Shown: positions 30,335 to 40,590, numbered from the stretch's first letter. The stretch is DNA of 64,000 nucleotides from FEN-1297 sp963834015 (GCA_963834015.1 CAWIAG010000003.1:248001-312000); one strand, 5' to 3'. Numbers and translations are program-made. Notes: generated by a model not told the origin, from the letters alone.

Positions 30335-30513
30335 AATAAAGCTTGGACTTTATTGGCTTTAGCCACAATTTTCATATCATTTTGGCTTGAGCCGAATGCT
30401 CATACGCCTCCGGCGGAAAAGCAGAATATGTTTTGTAATTTAACAATCCTGTCATAAACCTGCCTGCCGGTAGGCCGGGGTCGGGGCTACTTTAAATATC
30501 ATTTGCGTAACTT
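30335..30513. repeat. Dispersed palindromic repeat, inverted relative of the 20.1-kb element
   Basis: Contains TTGGCTTTAGCC-like and CCTGCCTGCCGGTAGG palindromes and ends in GGGGCTACTTTAAATATCATTTGCGTAACTT-like sequence, which is the reverse complement of the left end of the element at 20078. Its other boundary is not clear. It fills the gap between convergent genes. Confidence 0.5.
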
Positions 30514-30520
30514 CATTTAT

Positions 30521-33500
30521 TCATATCTTCTTAAGCAATATTTGTGTTAAATCTTTTTCTATTGTCTGGTTCACATAATCTTTGTATTCTTTATAATCTT
30601 CGGGATTTATGGAATCGGTTTTATTTGTTGTAATTCGTCTTGCTGTAATCATTCCGCCGGAATATTTATACTCAATAGAATATGAAGCATTTTTACATTC
30701 AAATTTTGCAGTTTGCGGCAATTCAACTGGCTCGTAATCGGCTGGAAGCTTAATACTCATTGATTCATCAATTTTATCGATTGAAGTTATCCGGTTATAA
30801 GCATATTTTCTTTGATCGTAAGATAATGGTGCGCTTGAAGTTTCAATATCTTCCCAGGGAAGTTTTAATAATTTGTAATTCCCGGCTAGTCCGATAAATT
30901 GATTTAATATAAACGAATAACTGTAATTTATTTCAGTTGTTAACGAATCAAGATTATCGCATTTAAATGATAATACCTTGTAGTTATTAAAATATTCAGA
31001 AAGATTTCCGTTTAATTTATCAATTTGTTCTTTTGTAGTACAATTTCCATATACCGCTCTTACAAAGGCTGTGGCTGACCCGGTTCTCTTTGTATCAACA
31101 TTTAGCTCAACTGAATTGTCATCACTAACAATAGCTTTTGTGTTTCTTATAATATTCCTATCCCAATAGTTTTTTTTCTCAATATAAAATGGATTGCTTT
31201 CGTTTTCTTTTACAATCAGGGCAAATGAATTTACATCTCCTTCCGGTAATGTCCCGAAAGGGTAATCCCTGGCTGTTAGATCAAATAGCATCGGCTTTCC
31301 CTCAATATTTACATGTGCGATTGCATGATTAAAATAAATTCCGGGTAAAGTATTTGTGTTTGCCCCTTCATTCCTGGTATTAACCAAAACGTAATCGGCT
31401 TTAACATCAATGGCTTTTAGCATGGTAATGAAAAGCGTTGCCATATCTTTGCAGTCGCCAATCTTTGTTACAAGTACATCACGTGCTTTTTGAGGTATAA
31501 ATGCAGACTGCCTGAAAGGTACACTGCTATACGTAATATTTTTGATTATATATTCATAAATAATTTTAATTTTTTCTTTTTCAGGCAGATCTTCCTTACT
31601 TTTTAACAGCTCGGCAACTTTTTCTTTAATTTCATAATTTGCAACCGTTTTTGATTTGGTAAGATCTAAGTACCATTTGGCAATATAATCCCAATTTTTT
31701 ATTGTTGAAAAATATAGTATCATACCGACATCTTCGAGCGGCGGCATGGCAGCCTCATATTTTACAGGCTGAATATTATCCATTTCCCATACATATAAAG
31801 TATTATTCCCGATTTCTTTTTTTATTGTGGGCTCGGAACTCATGTTCTGTCCCTTGTAATATACCTCCTTATTATTAGGCATAATAAGTGCATACCTTTC
31901 ATGCGCAATTGGATAGAATTTGTCAAAATTAAATTCATCCCAGAAATGGTTTGATAATTCACCCGTAAAAAAATTTCTTATCTTATATTTAACATATATG
32001 CAGTCATTTATTTCCAATGATTTAAAAACTAATTCCCCGTCCTTTTTATCTGCGTCTATTTCGGAGCCGTTTTGTTTTATAACCACTGCTTTGTCTAAAA
32101 TTAATGCCTGTACATTGGAGTTGTAATTCAAACCGTAACTTGTAAAATGTTCTATCCCGTCCTTATTTAAGACTTTTATTAATACCTCTTCCTCATACTC
32201 AGACGCCCCACCTTCATAAACAGTTCTTTTTACATCGTCGGATAGTATTAAAGCTTCATCTCCCGGTAATTTACCGGATGATGGTGAGGCTGCGATTAAG
32301 GCTTTAATATCAAATGGTTTTAATTCTTTATCAATCGGGTCGTCGCCCGTAAGATTTTTTAATTTCTCTCTTGCATCATAGTTGGTCGAAGAAAAAACTA
32401 TCGCTTTTTGATAAGCTCCTTTTCCTTCTTCATTTTGATTTTTTGCAGTGTATATATCGCCTAACATTTGGTAATAATTGGTGGCAAAAGGGCATATATG
32501 GAGCGCTTCGTTTATCGCATTCAAAGCTTTATCATATTGCTGTAAAGTATAATATGTTTTTGCCATTTGAAAGTAAAAACCCGGAGAAGCAGGATTTTGT
32601 TCAATCATCCTTTTATATGTGCTTTCCCATTTATCAATTTTTGAAGTGGAAAGATAGATATTTGCCAGTTCTTCCAATGCAGGAAGGTTGAAGTTCTTTT
32701 CGGAATATTTTTCAATAATTTCTGCAGCCTTTGAATAATCCCTGCTTACACTGTAATCCAGGTTCTTTTTGAAATTAACTACAGACCAATCATCCGGGTA
32801 TTTTTGATATGCATCATTAATTATATCAACCGTTTGTGAAGGTACATTTTTTAATGAATAGTATATTATTTTCAATACATATAAATCGGGAGATTCTGGC
32901 AGGATGGCAATAATTTTATCAAGAAGTTCTTTGTATCTATCCTGATTTTTATTGGCAGCAGCTTCCATCATCTCAATGGTTAGTATATCAGGTATATCGC
33001 TTCTTATATCATCTATTCTTTTACATATAGTATTTCGTTCAGTTAGTTTTCCCCCTTTATTGAATACTGATATCAAGCTGTAAAGTAATAATACATTATC
33101 GGGAAGAATTTTCAGGCCGTCTAATAGTGTAGACTCTGCCTGGCTTATTTTGTCATTCCTTAAATATATCTTTGAGAGCAAAACATAATTTTCAGGATAA
33201 TCAGGATGCTCCTTTAAAATATTCTCAAAATATTTCTCATAAAGTGAAGATATTTCAACAGTGGTGTCAGTAATGGCGGTAGTATATGCGGTTTTGCCGG
33301 TGGAATATTTAAGATTATTAAGCGCAAAACCATTGTTATCTGTAATTCTTAACAGGAAATTACATCTGTCAAGGTCGGAATAACCGACTTTAATCAAAAC
33401 CCTGTTCCAGCCTTTTCTTAATGTAGTTTCTGTTACATAGGTGTCTAAGTCATTATTGCGCTCTTCATAGCACTCAGAAATTAATTTATCATTAATATAT

Positions 33501-34267
33501 GCTCTGAATGATCCGGATGTGCCGATTCTTATCTGAACTTTTTGTTCTTCAGGTGAATAAACAAATGTATTACCGTAATAAATTGAATTATCAGAAGGGA
33601 AGTATAATGTAAAATCGACCCAATTATCATACCGCTTCCTGTCAATATTAAACCAATGGATAGGTTTGTTATTTTTTCCGGAGTATGTTGTATCGGGATT
33701 AAATTCATTTTCAGGAGGATAATTTTCATAAAACCCAGAAGCGGAAATATTTTCGAATGGCCCGATAACACTCCAATCGTTTACCGACCCCATATTTTTG
33801 TAATAATCCATTGCTTTTCCAAGCTGATTATGTATCTGGTAGTATTGGCCCAGGTTTTCGTTGGCTATTGCACTTATAAATCCGTCATTTTTATTTGCGG
33901 CTTCCTTATCAAGCAGTTCTAAGATTCCGGATTTTTCATTTTTAATATTTTTTGAAACTGCAAGGCCGTCAACTTCTGAAAGTAAGTATACTTCCGGCCA
34001 TTCTGCCTCTTTAATTACTTCCGAAAAATTCTGCCACTCTTTATCATATTTTGCCTGGATATCATATAAGAAGGCCAATCCAAGATGAGCTCTTAAACTA
34101 TTTGTTGAATCTGCTTCTTTTTGGAATAATTCCTCAGCTTTTTCAAATTTTCCTTCACCTAATAAATTATAAGCATCCTGGATGTTGCTTTGCGGGAAAA
34201 ATTTAATATTAGTAAATAATAAAATAATTAATAAGAAACTGATCTTATTCAAAACACTAAATTTCAT
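30521..34267 (-). CDS. Exported TPR protein with DUF3857/transglutaminase-like domain
   Basis: About 1248 residues: signal peptide (about 1-26), TPR repeats with an embedded beta domain (about 30-640), a DUF3857 domain (about 680-870) and a transglutaminase-like domain. The likely catalytic triad is visible: Cys in KIGDCKDMATLFITML, His in YFNHAIAHV and Asp in LFDLTARDYPFG. This DUF3857-transglutaminase arrangement is common in Bacteroidota and is periplasmic or surface-exposed, with unknown substrate. The second in-frame ATG (34267) is preferred because it begins the signal peptide and has weak GAG upstream. It was not placed in an operon with its neighbours. Confidence 0.85.
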   Translation of the reverse strand: MKFSVLNKISFLLIILLFTNIKFFPQSNIQDAYNLLGEGKFEKAEELFQKEADSTNSLRAHLGLAFLYDIQAKYDKEWQNFSEVIKEAEWPEVYLLSEVDGLAVSKNIKNEKSGILELLDKEAANKNDGFISAIANENLGQYYQIHNQLGKAMDYYKNMGSVNDWSVIGPFENISASGFYENYPPENEFNPDTTYSGKNNKPIHWFNIDRKRYDNWVDFTLYFPSDNSIYYGNTFVYSPEEQKVQIRIGTSGSFRAYINDKLISECYEERNNDLDTYVTETTLRKGWNRVLIKVGYSDLDRCNFLLRITDNNGFALNNLKYSTGKTAYTTAITDTTVEISSLYEKYFENILKEHPDYPENYVLLSKIYLRNDKISQAESTLLDGLKILPDNVLLLYSLISVFNKGGKLTERNTICKRIDDIRSDIPDILTIEMMEAAANKNQDRYKELLDKIIAILPESPDLYVLKIIYYSLKNVPSQTVDIINDAYQKYPDDWSVVNFKKNLDYSVSRDYSKAAEIIEKYSEKNFNLPALEELANIYLSTSKIDKWESTYKRMIEQNPASPGFYFQMAKTYYTLQQYDKALNAINEALHICPFATNYYQMLGDIYTAKNQNEEGKGAYQKAIVFSSTNYDAREKLKNLTGDDPIDKELKPFDIKALIAASPSSGKLPGDEALILSDDVKRTVYEGGASEYEEEVLIKVLNKDGIEHFTSYGLNYNSNVQALILDKAVVIKQNGSEIDADKKDGELVFKSLEINDCIYVKYKIRNFFTGELSNHFWDEFNFDKFYPIAHERYALIMPNNKEVYYKGQNMSSEPTIKKEIGNNTLYVWEMDNIQPVKYEAAMPPLEDVGMILYFSTIKNWDYIAKWYLDLTKSKTVANYEIKEKVAELLKSKEDLPEKEKIKIIYEYIIKNITYSSVPFRQSAFIPQKARDVLVTKIGDCKDMATLFITMLKAIDVKADYVLVNTRNEGANTNTLPGIYFNHAIAHVNIEGKPMLFDLTARDYPFGTLPEGDVNSFALIVKENESNPFYIEKKNYWDRNIIRNTKAIVSDDNSVELNVDTKRTGSATAFVRAVYGNCTTKEQIDKLNGNLSEYFNNYKVLSFKCDNLDSLTTEINYSYSFILNQFIGLAGNYKLLKLPWEDIETSSAPLSYDQRKYAYNRITSIDKIDESMSIKLPADYEPVELPQTAKFECKNASYSIEYKYSGGMITARRITTNKTDSINPEDYKEYKDYVNQTIEKDLTQILLKKI

Positions 34268-34479
34268 GCTTAGGCTCATTTATAATGGATATTTAACATA
34301 CAAAAAATATAATCCCCTTGCATAAATTAAGCTCTATAAGGGTAGCTCCCCTCAGATAGAATTTTATTTATTGTGTAAAATTATGCTGAAATTAAGCAAA
34401 TGCAAAACTAATCGGCAGATATTTTATGTCTAAAATTTCCCCCTGATTTTGAAAAGTTCCATCAGGATAAAATAATACC

Positions 34480-35598
34480 CTATTTTTCTGAAAAAACTCC
34501 TGTCAAATCAATTGCCTTTATCATTTCACCGGCAATCTTATTGTGAGTTTCAACGGTGGGATGCCCGTTTGCAACATATCCGCCCGTATAAAAACCGAAT
34601 TGAGCATAACCTATATCTTTTTTTCCGTCAGCTATTTCCTCATCAACTACCTGCTTCACGTTTTTTTGTACCCACTCCGGGTGTGCAGCTACTGCAACAA
34701 TTGTAACACCGGGATAATAGTTTCTGATTGTTGTAAGAAATTCATGGTAGGTTTTACGGAATAACGAAGATTTCTCTTCGGAAACCACGGTATCTTTGCC
34801 CTTTAATCCCGACAGGTCATTTAAACCGAGGCAGATCACCACGAGGTTGGGAATCCATTGTTTAAAGTCCCATTTGGGATCTTCTCTTTCCATAAGCGTC
34901 CTGTCATACCATTTAGGCATGGCTAAATCATATTTACCCTGCCAGTCACAAACCAATCCCATGCCCGAGCGGCATGTCGCATGATATTGCGCATTGTAAT
35001 GTTTTGCAACATCGCCTACAAAGCCCAAATCGATATTTGTAAAAGGGAATTTATCTTCCCATTTCATTTCTGGTTCTTTAGCCTCGTTACCCTCAGCCGC
35101 TGTAAATGAATCTCCGATAAATTCTATTTTCCTGGCCGGCGCAGGCTGCGGGGTTAAAATGCCGCCGCTTGCATCAAGCAGCAATCCCGAAAAGGTGAAA
35201 ACTTTTCCGAATGATATATTCCGCTTGCTTAATCTGAATGAATGTTGAGTATTTTCGAGGCTGTCTGCAAGAACATAATCTGTTTCTTCATCCTTATTAC
35301 CGTGGAATATTTTTATAAATTTTCCATCAATATAAACGTTATAATAATTAACATTATCGTCTATTCTGATTCCAATACTCGTTCCTGAAAATTCTGTGCA
35401 AATATATACGCCCGGCCATGACTGCTCAGGATGCAATGAATCAGAAAAATCCCATCTTCCGAAATATTGTATGCCGGGATTGTCTGCAGAAATAAACTTA
35501 ATCGGATTTCCTGCTTTTGGTGCCGGATAATTCATGTAATTAATTAAGATAAATTGAAAGAACACTAATACGAAATAACGCAAAAAATATTTTATCAT
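34480..35598 (-). CDS. CE2-like SGNH/GDSL esterase, exported
   Basis: 372 residues with an N-terminal hydrophobic signal (about 1-22), a jelly-roll N-terminal domain (about 25-155) and an SGNH hydrolase domain. The block-I Ser is in IEFIGDSFTAAEG, the block-III Asn in VVICLGLNDLSG, and the C-terminal His in NGHPTVETHNKIA. The two-domain layout matches carbohydrate esterase family 2 enzymes, which remove acetyl groups from plant polysaccharides. It may belong with the other polysaccharide-use genes of the window, but it is not adjacent to them. Confidence 0.85.
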   Translation of the reverse strand: MIKYFLRYFVLVFFQFILINYMNYPAPKAGNPIKFISADNPGIQYFGRWDFSDSLHPEQSWPGVYICTEFSGTSIGIRIDDNVNYYNVYIDGKFIKIFHGNKDEETDYVLADSLENTQHSFRLSKRNISFGKVFTFSGLLLDASGGILTPQPAPARKIEFIGDSFTAAEGNEAKEPEMKWEDKFPFTNIDLGFVGDVAKHYNAQYHATCRSGMGLVCDWQGKYDLAMPKWYDRTLMEREDPKWDFKQWIPNLVVICLGLNDLSGLKGKDTVVSEEKSSLFRKTYHEFLTTIRNYYPGVTIVAVAAHPEWVQKNVKQVVDEEIADGKKDIGYAQFGFYTGGYVANGHPTVETHNKIAGEMIKAIDLTGVFSEK

Positions 35599-35665
35599 TA
35601 TAAAATCCTTCCATGAACTAATTAATAAGTTAATCTGCTATTTGATAAAGATGCTTATCGTTTTG

Positions 35666-36241
35666 TTACTCAACTTTCTCCATTTTCATCTCTCCTTGAA
35701 AAGGGAGGCACATGTCAATTGCTGAATTACTGTCTGATTCAAGGAACTTGATGCCTTCTGATATTTTAAGAATTATCGGCATCCTGTTATGAAGGGGTTT
35801 TACGAAACTATTGGGTATTGTAGTAATTAAAGCTGAAAAAATATTCTCCTCTGCATCAACATAATATAATGCTGCCGCAAAAAATAATTCTTCACCGGGG
35901 ATAAAAATTCGGTACGGGATTTTTCGAGTGTCTTTATTTTTCCATTCATAAAAACCGGACATTGGAACAAGCATCCGGTTGTTTGTGAATAAATTCATCC
36001 AATTAGCCTTCTTTTTAATAGTCTCTAACCGGGAATTGAAAACACGCGGCGAGTTGTTTGAATATTTTATTCCCAAATTTGTTATTGCTAAATTATAGCC
36101 CGTGTCCTTTTTATAAATTGATAATATTTTTTCAGCTTGCGGATATTTATCTGCTTTTGGGGATTCATCAGTAAAATCAGACTTAAGATGAATATTATTT
36201 CTCTTTAAAGTATCAATAATATAAAGTATAGAAGATTTCAT
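35666..36241 (-). CDS. SRAP (YedK/HMCES)-family protein lacking the catalytic Cys2
   Basis: 191 residues. SRAP proteins crosslink to abasic sites in single-stranded DNA through Cys2, exposed after Met removal. This protein has the core motifs with Asn69 (FNSRLETI), Glu99 (MSGFYEWKN) and His151 (PLHNRMPIIL), which correspond to the conserved Asn, Glu and His. It starts MKSSILYIID instead of MCGR. An in-frame stop (TAA) lies directly before the ATG, and no MCGR coding sequence is found upstream in any frame. It is therefore either a non-crosslinking variant or a gene whose 5' end was replaced. Confidence 0.85.
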   Translation of the reverse strand: MKSSILYIIDTLKRNNIHLKSDFTDESPKADKYPQAEKILSIYKKDTGYNLAITNLGIKYSNNSPRVFNSRLETIKKKANWMNLFTNNRMLVPMSGFYEWKNKDTRKIPYRIFIPGEELFFAAALYYVDAEENIFSALITTIPNSFVKPLHNRMPIILKISEGIKFLESDSNSAIDMCLPFQGEMKMEKVE

Positions 36242-36410
36242 TTACAATCTCTCAATGGTATATAATACTTTAATTTAACTTGCCTCTTTCCTAATCCATA
36301 AATTAGAATATACACAGATTAAATTTAATAAAAATTAATTTATGTTATCTATCTGGAATTTTATTCAGATTATTTCAGGTAAGCAAAATAATTTTTCAGA
36401 AAACAATAAT

Positions 36411-36929
36411 TTACTTCCTGGAAAGATAGCGAAGATCCCGGTGAGGGATTGAATTTTGAACAGTAATAAAGGCATGAAGGTCGATAGACTTTAATAATTT
36501 TATAACCTTTTTTTGTTCCTTCCGCTCTATAATCAGAACTATAACTGAAACTCCTCCTGTGCCGCCTTCCCCGGGCAAAATTGTTAATGCATAGTTTAAC
36601 TTTCTTAAACTATCGGCTATAGCATCGGTAAAATGAAGTGAAATTATGTTCAATTGAACAAAACCAAGGCCTATTTTTTGTTCTATTGTAATCCCTAAAA
36701 CATTACCAAGACCAAATCCAATAGCATATCCAAACAGGTTGGGGATTACATCAAGATGTTTAAAAACCAACCTGATTGCAAAAACCCATATAAGCACTTC
36801 AAAAAATCCTATTATTCCTGCAAGGTATTTTTTCCCCTGTACAACATTAATAACCCGGATGGTATCAAGTGTAACATCACAAACCCGCATCGATGCAATA
36901 AATGCCGCCCCGCCTATAATATCCCACAT
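36411..36929 (-). CDS. UPF0316 (DUF5698/DUF2179) membrane protein
   Basis: 172 residues. The N-terminal half has about three membrane helices and the family motif SMRVCDVTLDTIRVI near residue 14. The C-terminal half is a soluble DUF2179 domain (GEGGTGGVSVIVLIIER). The family is widespread and of unknown function; DUF2179 resembles ligand-binding ACT-like folds, so a regulatory role is possible. It is transcribed away from the pcm operon. Confidence 0.88.
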   Translation of the reverse strand: MWDIIGGAAFIASMRVCDVTLDTIRVINVVQGKKYLAGIIGFFEVLIWVFAIRLVFKHLDVIPNLFGYAIGFGLGNVLGITIEQKIGLGFVQLNIISLHFTDAIADSLRKLNYALTILPGEGGTGGVSVIVLIIERKEQKKVIKLLKSIDLHAFITVQNSIPHRDLRYLSRK

Positions 36930-37267
36930 GCAGCCTCCAAAATTATTATGCAGCTTGTTATCATCGGAAAAAGAATAAATATTTAAAAATCATTTTAGTA
37001 ATCATATAAAATTACACTCAAAATTAAAAATTTAATAAAAATTATTATATCTTTAATTCTTGTATTTGGATTGCGTTCATAAAAATCGGATTTTTAAAAA
37101 AAATTGAAAAACTAACAATTTATACTTGTATGAAAATATTATAGATTAACTTTGTCAAACCCTGATTCATCCTAATTAAAAAATCACCTCTTCGGAGGGG
37201 TGTAGGGGTGGGTTGAAGGGATTATACTTAGAAATCCTATGCAATTGTTACTATTTTTTAATTTAAA
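36930..37267. other. Divergent intergenic region with a UUCG-loop hairpin
   Basis: Between divergent genes. It holds a hairpin with a TTCG tetraloop at 37185-37202 (CACCTC/TTCG/GAGGGGTG) followed by GTAGGGGTGGGTT, probably part of a dispersed repeat family. Promoters for both sides should lie here, but I see no clear motif. Confidence 0.4.
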
Positions 37268-37936
37268 ATGTTTAGTGTCGGAAGAAATACATTGATTACA
37301 TACGAAAGAGAAAGAGAAGAATTGGTAAATAAGTTATCTGAAAAAGGTATCACGGATATATTTGTGCTTAAAGCAATAGGCGAAGTGGAACGCCATAAGT
37401 TCGTGCCCAAAGCTATGAAACATCACGCATATTCGGACGTTGCATTGCCGATCGGGTATGGACAGACAATATCTCAGCCCTACACTGTTGCGTTTATGAC
37501 TCAATCCCTCGGATTAAAAAAAACAGCAAAAGTGCTTGAAATCGGTACGGGTTCTGGTTATCAGGCTGCTATTCTCTTAAAAATGGGAATAGAGGTTTTC
37601 AGCATTGAACGGAATATGGATATTTATCTTAATACTAGAAAACTATTAGATGAATTAGGACTAAGAATTAATACGAAATGCGGAGATGGTACAATAGGCT
37701 GGGACGAGTTTGCACCCTACGATGGGATTTTAGTTACGGCCGGGTCGCCTTCGGTTCCTGAATCCTTAAAAAAACAGTTGAAAGTTGGTGCCAGGCTTGT
37801 GATACCCGTCGGAACTAAAAATTCTCAAATTTTAAAAATTATTACTAAATTAAATGAGAATGAATTTGATGTAAGGGATGTTCCTGAGTTCTCTTTTGTT
37901 CCACTTATAGGCAGAGAGGGTTGGAGCCAAAAGTAA
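37268..37936 (+). CDS. pcm: Protein-L-isoaspartate O-methyltransferase
   Basis: 222 residues. Pcm repairs damaged proteins by methylating isoaspartyl residues with S-adenosylmethionine. The family motifs are present: LPIGYGQTISQPYTVAFMTQ near residue 60, the SAM-binding VLEIGTGSGYQAAIL near 95 and ILVTAGSPSVPESLKKQL near 155. The length is standard. The 3' end overlaps the start of miaA by 16 bp, so the two are translationally coupled. It is the first gene of a compact operon pcm-miaA-atuA-like. Confidence 0.96.
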   Translation: MFSVGRNTLITYEREREELVNKLSEKGITDIFVLKAIGEVERHKFVPKAMKHHAYSDVALPIGYGQTISQPYTVAFMTQSLGLKKTAKVLEIGTGSGYQAAILLKMGIEVFSIERNMDIYLNTRKLLDELGLRINTKCGDGTIGWDEFAPYDGILVTAGSPSVPESLKKQLKVGARLVIPVGTKNSQILKIITKLNENEFDVRDVPEFSFVPLIGREGWSQK

Positions 37937-38844
37937 TTGTTATCGTCGGCCCGACTTGTTCGGGTAAAACTTCACTTGCAATTCTGCTCGCTGAAAGATT
38001 AAACTCGGAAATTATTTCTGCAGACAGCAGGCAGATTTATAAATATCTGAATATTGGGACTGCAAAACCCGTTAAAGAACAATTAGAAAAAATCAGGCAC
38101 CACTTTATCAGTATTCTTGAGCCTGATGAAAACTATAATGTTAGCAGATTTGAAATTGATGCGCTTAATTTAATTCGAAAATTATCATCTGAAAAAAAGT
38201 TTCCTGTTGTTGCGGGTGGTTCGGGTTTATATGTAAAAGCTTTGATTGACGGAATATTTGATGTTGCCGCCTCTGATGAAGAACTTCGAAATGAGTTTTT
38301 AGAAAAAAGAAAATTGTACGGGAATGATTTTCTATATGATGAACTAAAAAAAACAGACCCTGAAAGCGCCTCAAAAATGCTTCCTCAAAACTGGAAACGG
38401 GTTATGCGTGCGCTGGAAGTTTATTATACTACCGGCAAACCAATAGGAGTTCATCACATGGAACAACAGAGAAAGTCAGATTTTAATTTTTTACAGTATG
38501 GCCTGAATTGGGACAGGCAAATCCTTTATAAGAATATCGAACTGAGGGTTGAAGAAATGATTTCCGGAGGCCTGGTTGAAGAAACTAAATCTTTATTAAG
38601 GAAATATGATCGTAGCATTAATTCATTAAATACGGTTGGTTATAAAGAGATAATTTCATACCTGGATGGTGAAATAACCCTTGATCGTGCCGTAGAATTA
38701 ATCAAACGCAATACAAGAAGGTTTGCAAAAAGACAATTAACATGGTTCAGGGGAGATGAAAAAATCACCTGGTGCAACATTCATTCCAAAAACGATTTGG
38801 AAGTTTTAGCGGATGAAATCGTAGATAAAGTAAATTGTAAATGA
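37921..38844 (+). CDS. miaA: tRNA dimethylallyltransferase
   Basis: 307 residues. MiaA adds dimethylallyl to the N6 of A37 in tRNAs reading UNN codons. It has the P-loop IVGPTCSGKTSLA, the substrate motif ISADSRQIYKYLNIGTAKP, VVAGGSGLYVKALIDG, and LNTVGYKEIISYL near the C-terminal part, ending in the KRNTRRFAKRQLTWFR block. The start is TTG within the end of pcm; an ATG start would remove the P-loop. The stop overlaps the next gene's ATG by 4 bp. Confidence 0.97.
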   Translation: MEPKVIVIVGPTCSGKTSLAILLAERLNSEIISADSRQIYKYLNIGTAKPVKEQLEKIRHHFISILEPDENYNVSRFEIDALNLIRKLSSEKKFPVVAGGSGLYVKALIDGIFDVAASDEELRNEFLEKRKLYGNDFLYDELKKTDPESASKMLPQNWKRVMRALEVYYTTGKPIGVHHMEQQRKSDFNFLQYGLNWDRQILYKNIELRVEEMISGGLVEETKSLLRKYDRSINSLNTVGYKEIISYLDGEITLDRAVELIKRNTRRFAKRQLTWFRGDEKITWCNIHSKNDLEVLADEIVDKVNCK

Positions 38845-40208
38845 AAGAAAAAATTAAAATAGCCGCCGGGCAGGGTTTTTGGGGAGATTTAATTGATGCA
38901 CCTTTTCAGCAGGTAACTAAAGGGAATGTTGATTATCTCGTTTTGGACTATCTGGCTGAAGTTACTATGTCTATCCTGCAAAAACAAAAGAATAAAAATC
39001 CGGATCTTGGTTATGCCAAAGATATTCCGGAATTGATGAAAAGAATTCTTCCGGTCTGCCTGCAAAAAGGCACTAAGATTATTACAAACGGCGGCGGCGT
39101 TAATCCTGCTTCGTGCGCTGAAGCAGTTGTTAATACCGCAAAAAGTTTGGGTATAAATCATCTGAAGATTGCTATAGTTATGGGAGATGATATTAAAAAC
39201 CGTGTTGATGAAATTATTTCCCTCGGCTGCAGCCTGGATAATATGGAGACCGGCGAATCTTTGTTATCGATAACAGATAAATTGTTAAGTGCTAATGTGT
39301 ATTTTGGTGCGTTCCCCATTGTTGAAGGTTTAATGAAAGATGCGGATATAATTATTACAGGCAGGACTACCGATACCGGGCTGACTCTTGCCCCGATGAT
39401 TTATGAATTTGCTTGGAAGGTCAACGATTTTGATTTACTGTCTGCGGGAACAGTTGCAGGGCATATTCTTGAGTGCGGTGCACAATCTTCGGGCGGGAAT
39501 TTCCTCGGAGACTGGCAGGCAATACCGGATATGGCTGAGATTGGGTTTCCTATTGCTGAAGCCTTTCCAAACGGAGAATTTATTATAACCAAGCATCCAA
39601 ATACGGGCGGCAGGGTCTCATTTGATACTGTTGCCGAACAGCTCGTCTATGAGATTGGTGACCCTAGAGCTTACATCACTCCTGATTGTATAGCTGATTT
39701 TATGTCAATCAGGCTTGAAGATTTAGGAGACGACAGGGTCAGAATTTATGATATAAAAGGAAAACCTGCAACAGAATTTTATAAAGTGTCATGTTCTTAT
39801 GAAAGCGGCTATTCAGCTTCTGCTACTCTAACTTATTCATGGCCTCAGGCGTTAACAAAAGCTAGGGCTGCTGATAGTATTTTAAGAAAAAGGATGAAAA
39901 ATCTGGATTTGAAATTTGATGAAATCAGAACGGAGTTTGTAGGTTTCAATTCATGTCATGGCCCTCTTTCTGTTGATATTGGTGAAGATAAAATAAACGA
40001 AATCATGCTGCGCATTGCGGTAAGGTCAAATGACTATTTATCCGTTGAAAGATTTGGGAAGGAAATTGCTCCATTAATTTTAACCGGTCCGCCTTCTGTA
40101 ACGGGATTTGCGGGCGGCAGGCCGAGGCCTGTTGATGTTGTTGCATACTGGCCGGCTTTAATTCCGAAGAAATATGTAACACCGGAAGTTAAAATAATTG
40201 AGTTGTGA
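38841..40208 (+). CDS. AtuA-family (DUF1446) protein, N-terminal part
   Basis: 455 residues of the acyclic terpene utilisation AtuA / DUF1446 family. Family motifs include KIITNGGGVNPASCAEAV, DIIITGRTTDTGLTLAPM and LECGAQSSGGNFLGDW. AtuA is involved in citronellol/geraniol catabolism in Pseudomonas, but DUF1446 proteins are widespread and the role here is unknown. It overlaps miaA and the next gene by 4 bp each. The C-terminal domain that is fused in many homologues is encoded separately by the next gene. Confidence 0.85.
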   Translation: MKEKIKIAAGQGFWGDLIDAPFQQVTKGNVDYLVLDYLAEVTMSILQKQKNKNPDLGYAKDIPELMKRILPVCLQKGTKIITNGGGVNPASCAEAVVNTAKSLGINHLKIAIVMGDDIKNRVDEIISLGCSLDNMETGESLLSITDKLLSANVYFGAFPIVEGLMKDADIIITGRTTDTGLTLAPMIYEFAWKVNDFDLLSAGTVAGHILECGAQSSGGNFLGDWQAIPDMAEIGFPIAEAFPNGEFIITKHPNTGGRVSFDTVAEQLVYEIGDPRAYITPDCIADFMSIRLEDLGDDRVRIYDIKGKPATEFYKVSCSYESGYSASATLTYSWPQALTKARAADSILRKRMKNLDLKFDEIRTEFVGFNSCHGPLSVDIGEDKINEIMLRIAVRSNDYLSVERFGKEIAPLILTGPPSVTGFAGGRPRPVDVVAYWPALIPKKYVTPEVKIIEL

Positions 40209-40531
40209 CGATGAAAATTAAGTTATTAAATATTGCTCACGGCAGAAGCGGTGATAAAGGAAATGCTGCTAATATTGGAATTATTGCTTACGATAATAAA
40301 GGATATGAGATTATAAAAAAATATTTAACTGTTGATAAGGTAAAAAAACATTTCGAAGGTATTTGTTTTGGTACGGTTGAGCGATACGAACTGCCGAACT
40401 TACGTGCATTAAATTTTTTATTGAATGATACTTTAGGCGGCGGGGGAACAGTTTCATTAAAACTTGATGCGCAGGGTAAAACACTTGCCGCCGCTTTGCT
40501 TCGAATGGAAATTGAGGCCGGCGATAATTAA
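40205..40531 (+). CDS. AtuA-associated C-terminal domain protein
   Basis: 108 residues corresponding to the C-terminal domain of AtuA-family proteins (NIAHGRSGDKGNAANIGIIAY ... LRALNFLLNDTLGGGGTVSL). The ATG/GTG region overlaps the stop of the larger subunit by 4 bp, so the two are expected to be made together and form one enzyme. It is the last gene of the pcm-miaA operon; the next gene, prfB, follows after 59 bp. Confidence 0.85.
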   Translation: MTMKIKLLNIAHGRSGDKGNAANIGIIAYDNKGYEIIKKYLTVDKVKKHFEGICFGTVERYELPNLRALNFLLNDTLGGGGTVSLKLDAQGKTLAAALLRMEIEAGDN

Positions 40532-40590
40532 TTTATTATATTTATAAATATTCTATTTGCAATTATATTATACAAAAAGAGGATCTTAAA

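Noticed and set aside
33529..33922. Several overlapping ORFs of 80-90 codons inside the TPR-transglutaminase gene
   Set aside because: They are out of frame with a long gene that has domain support throughout.
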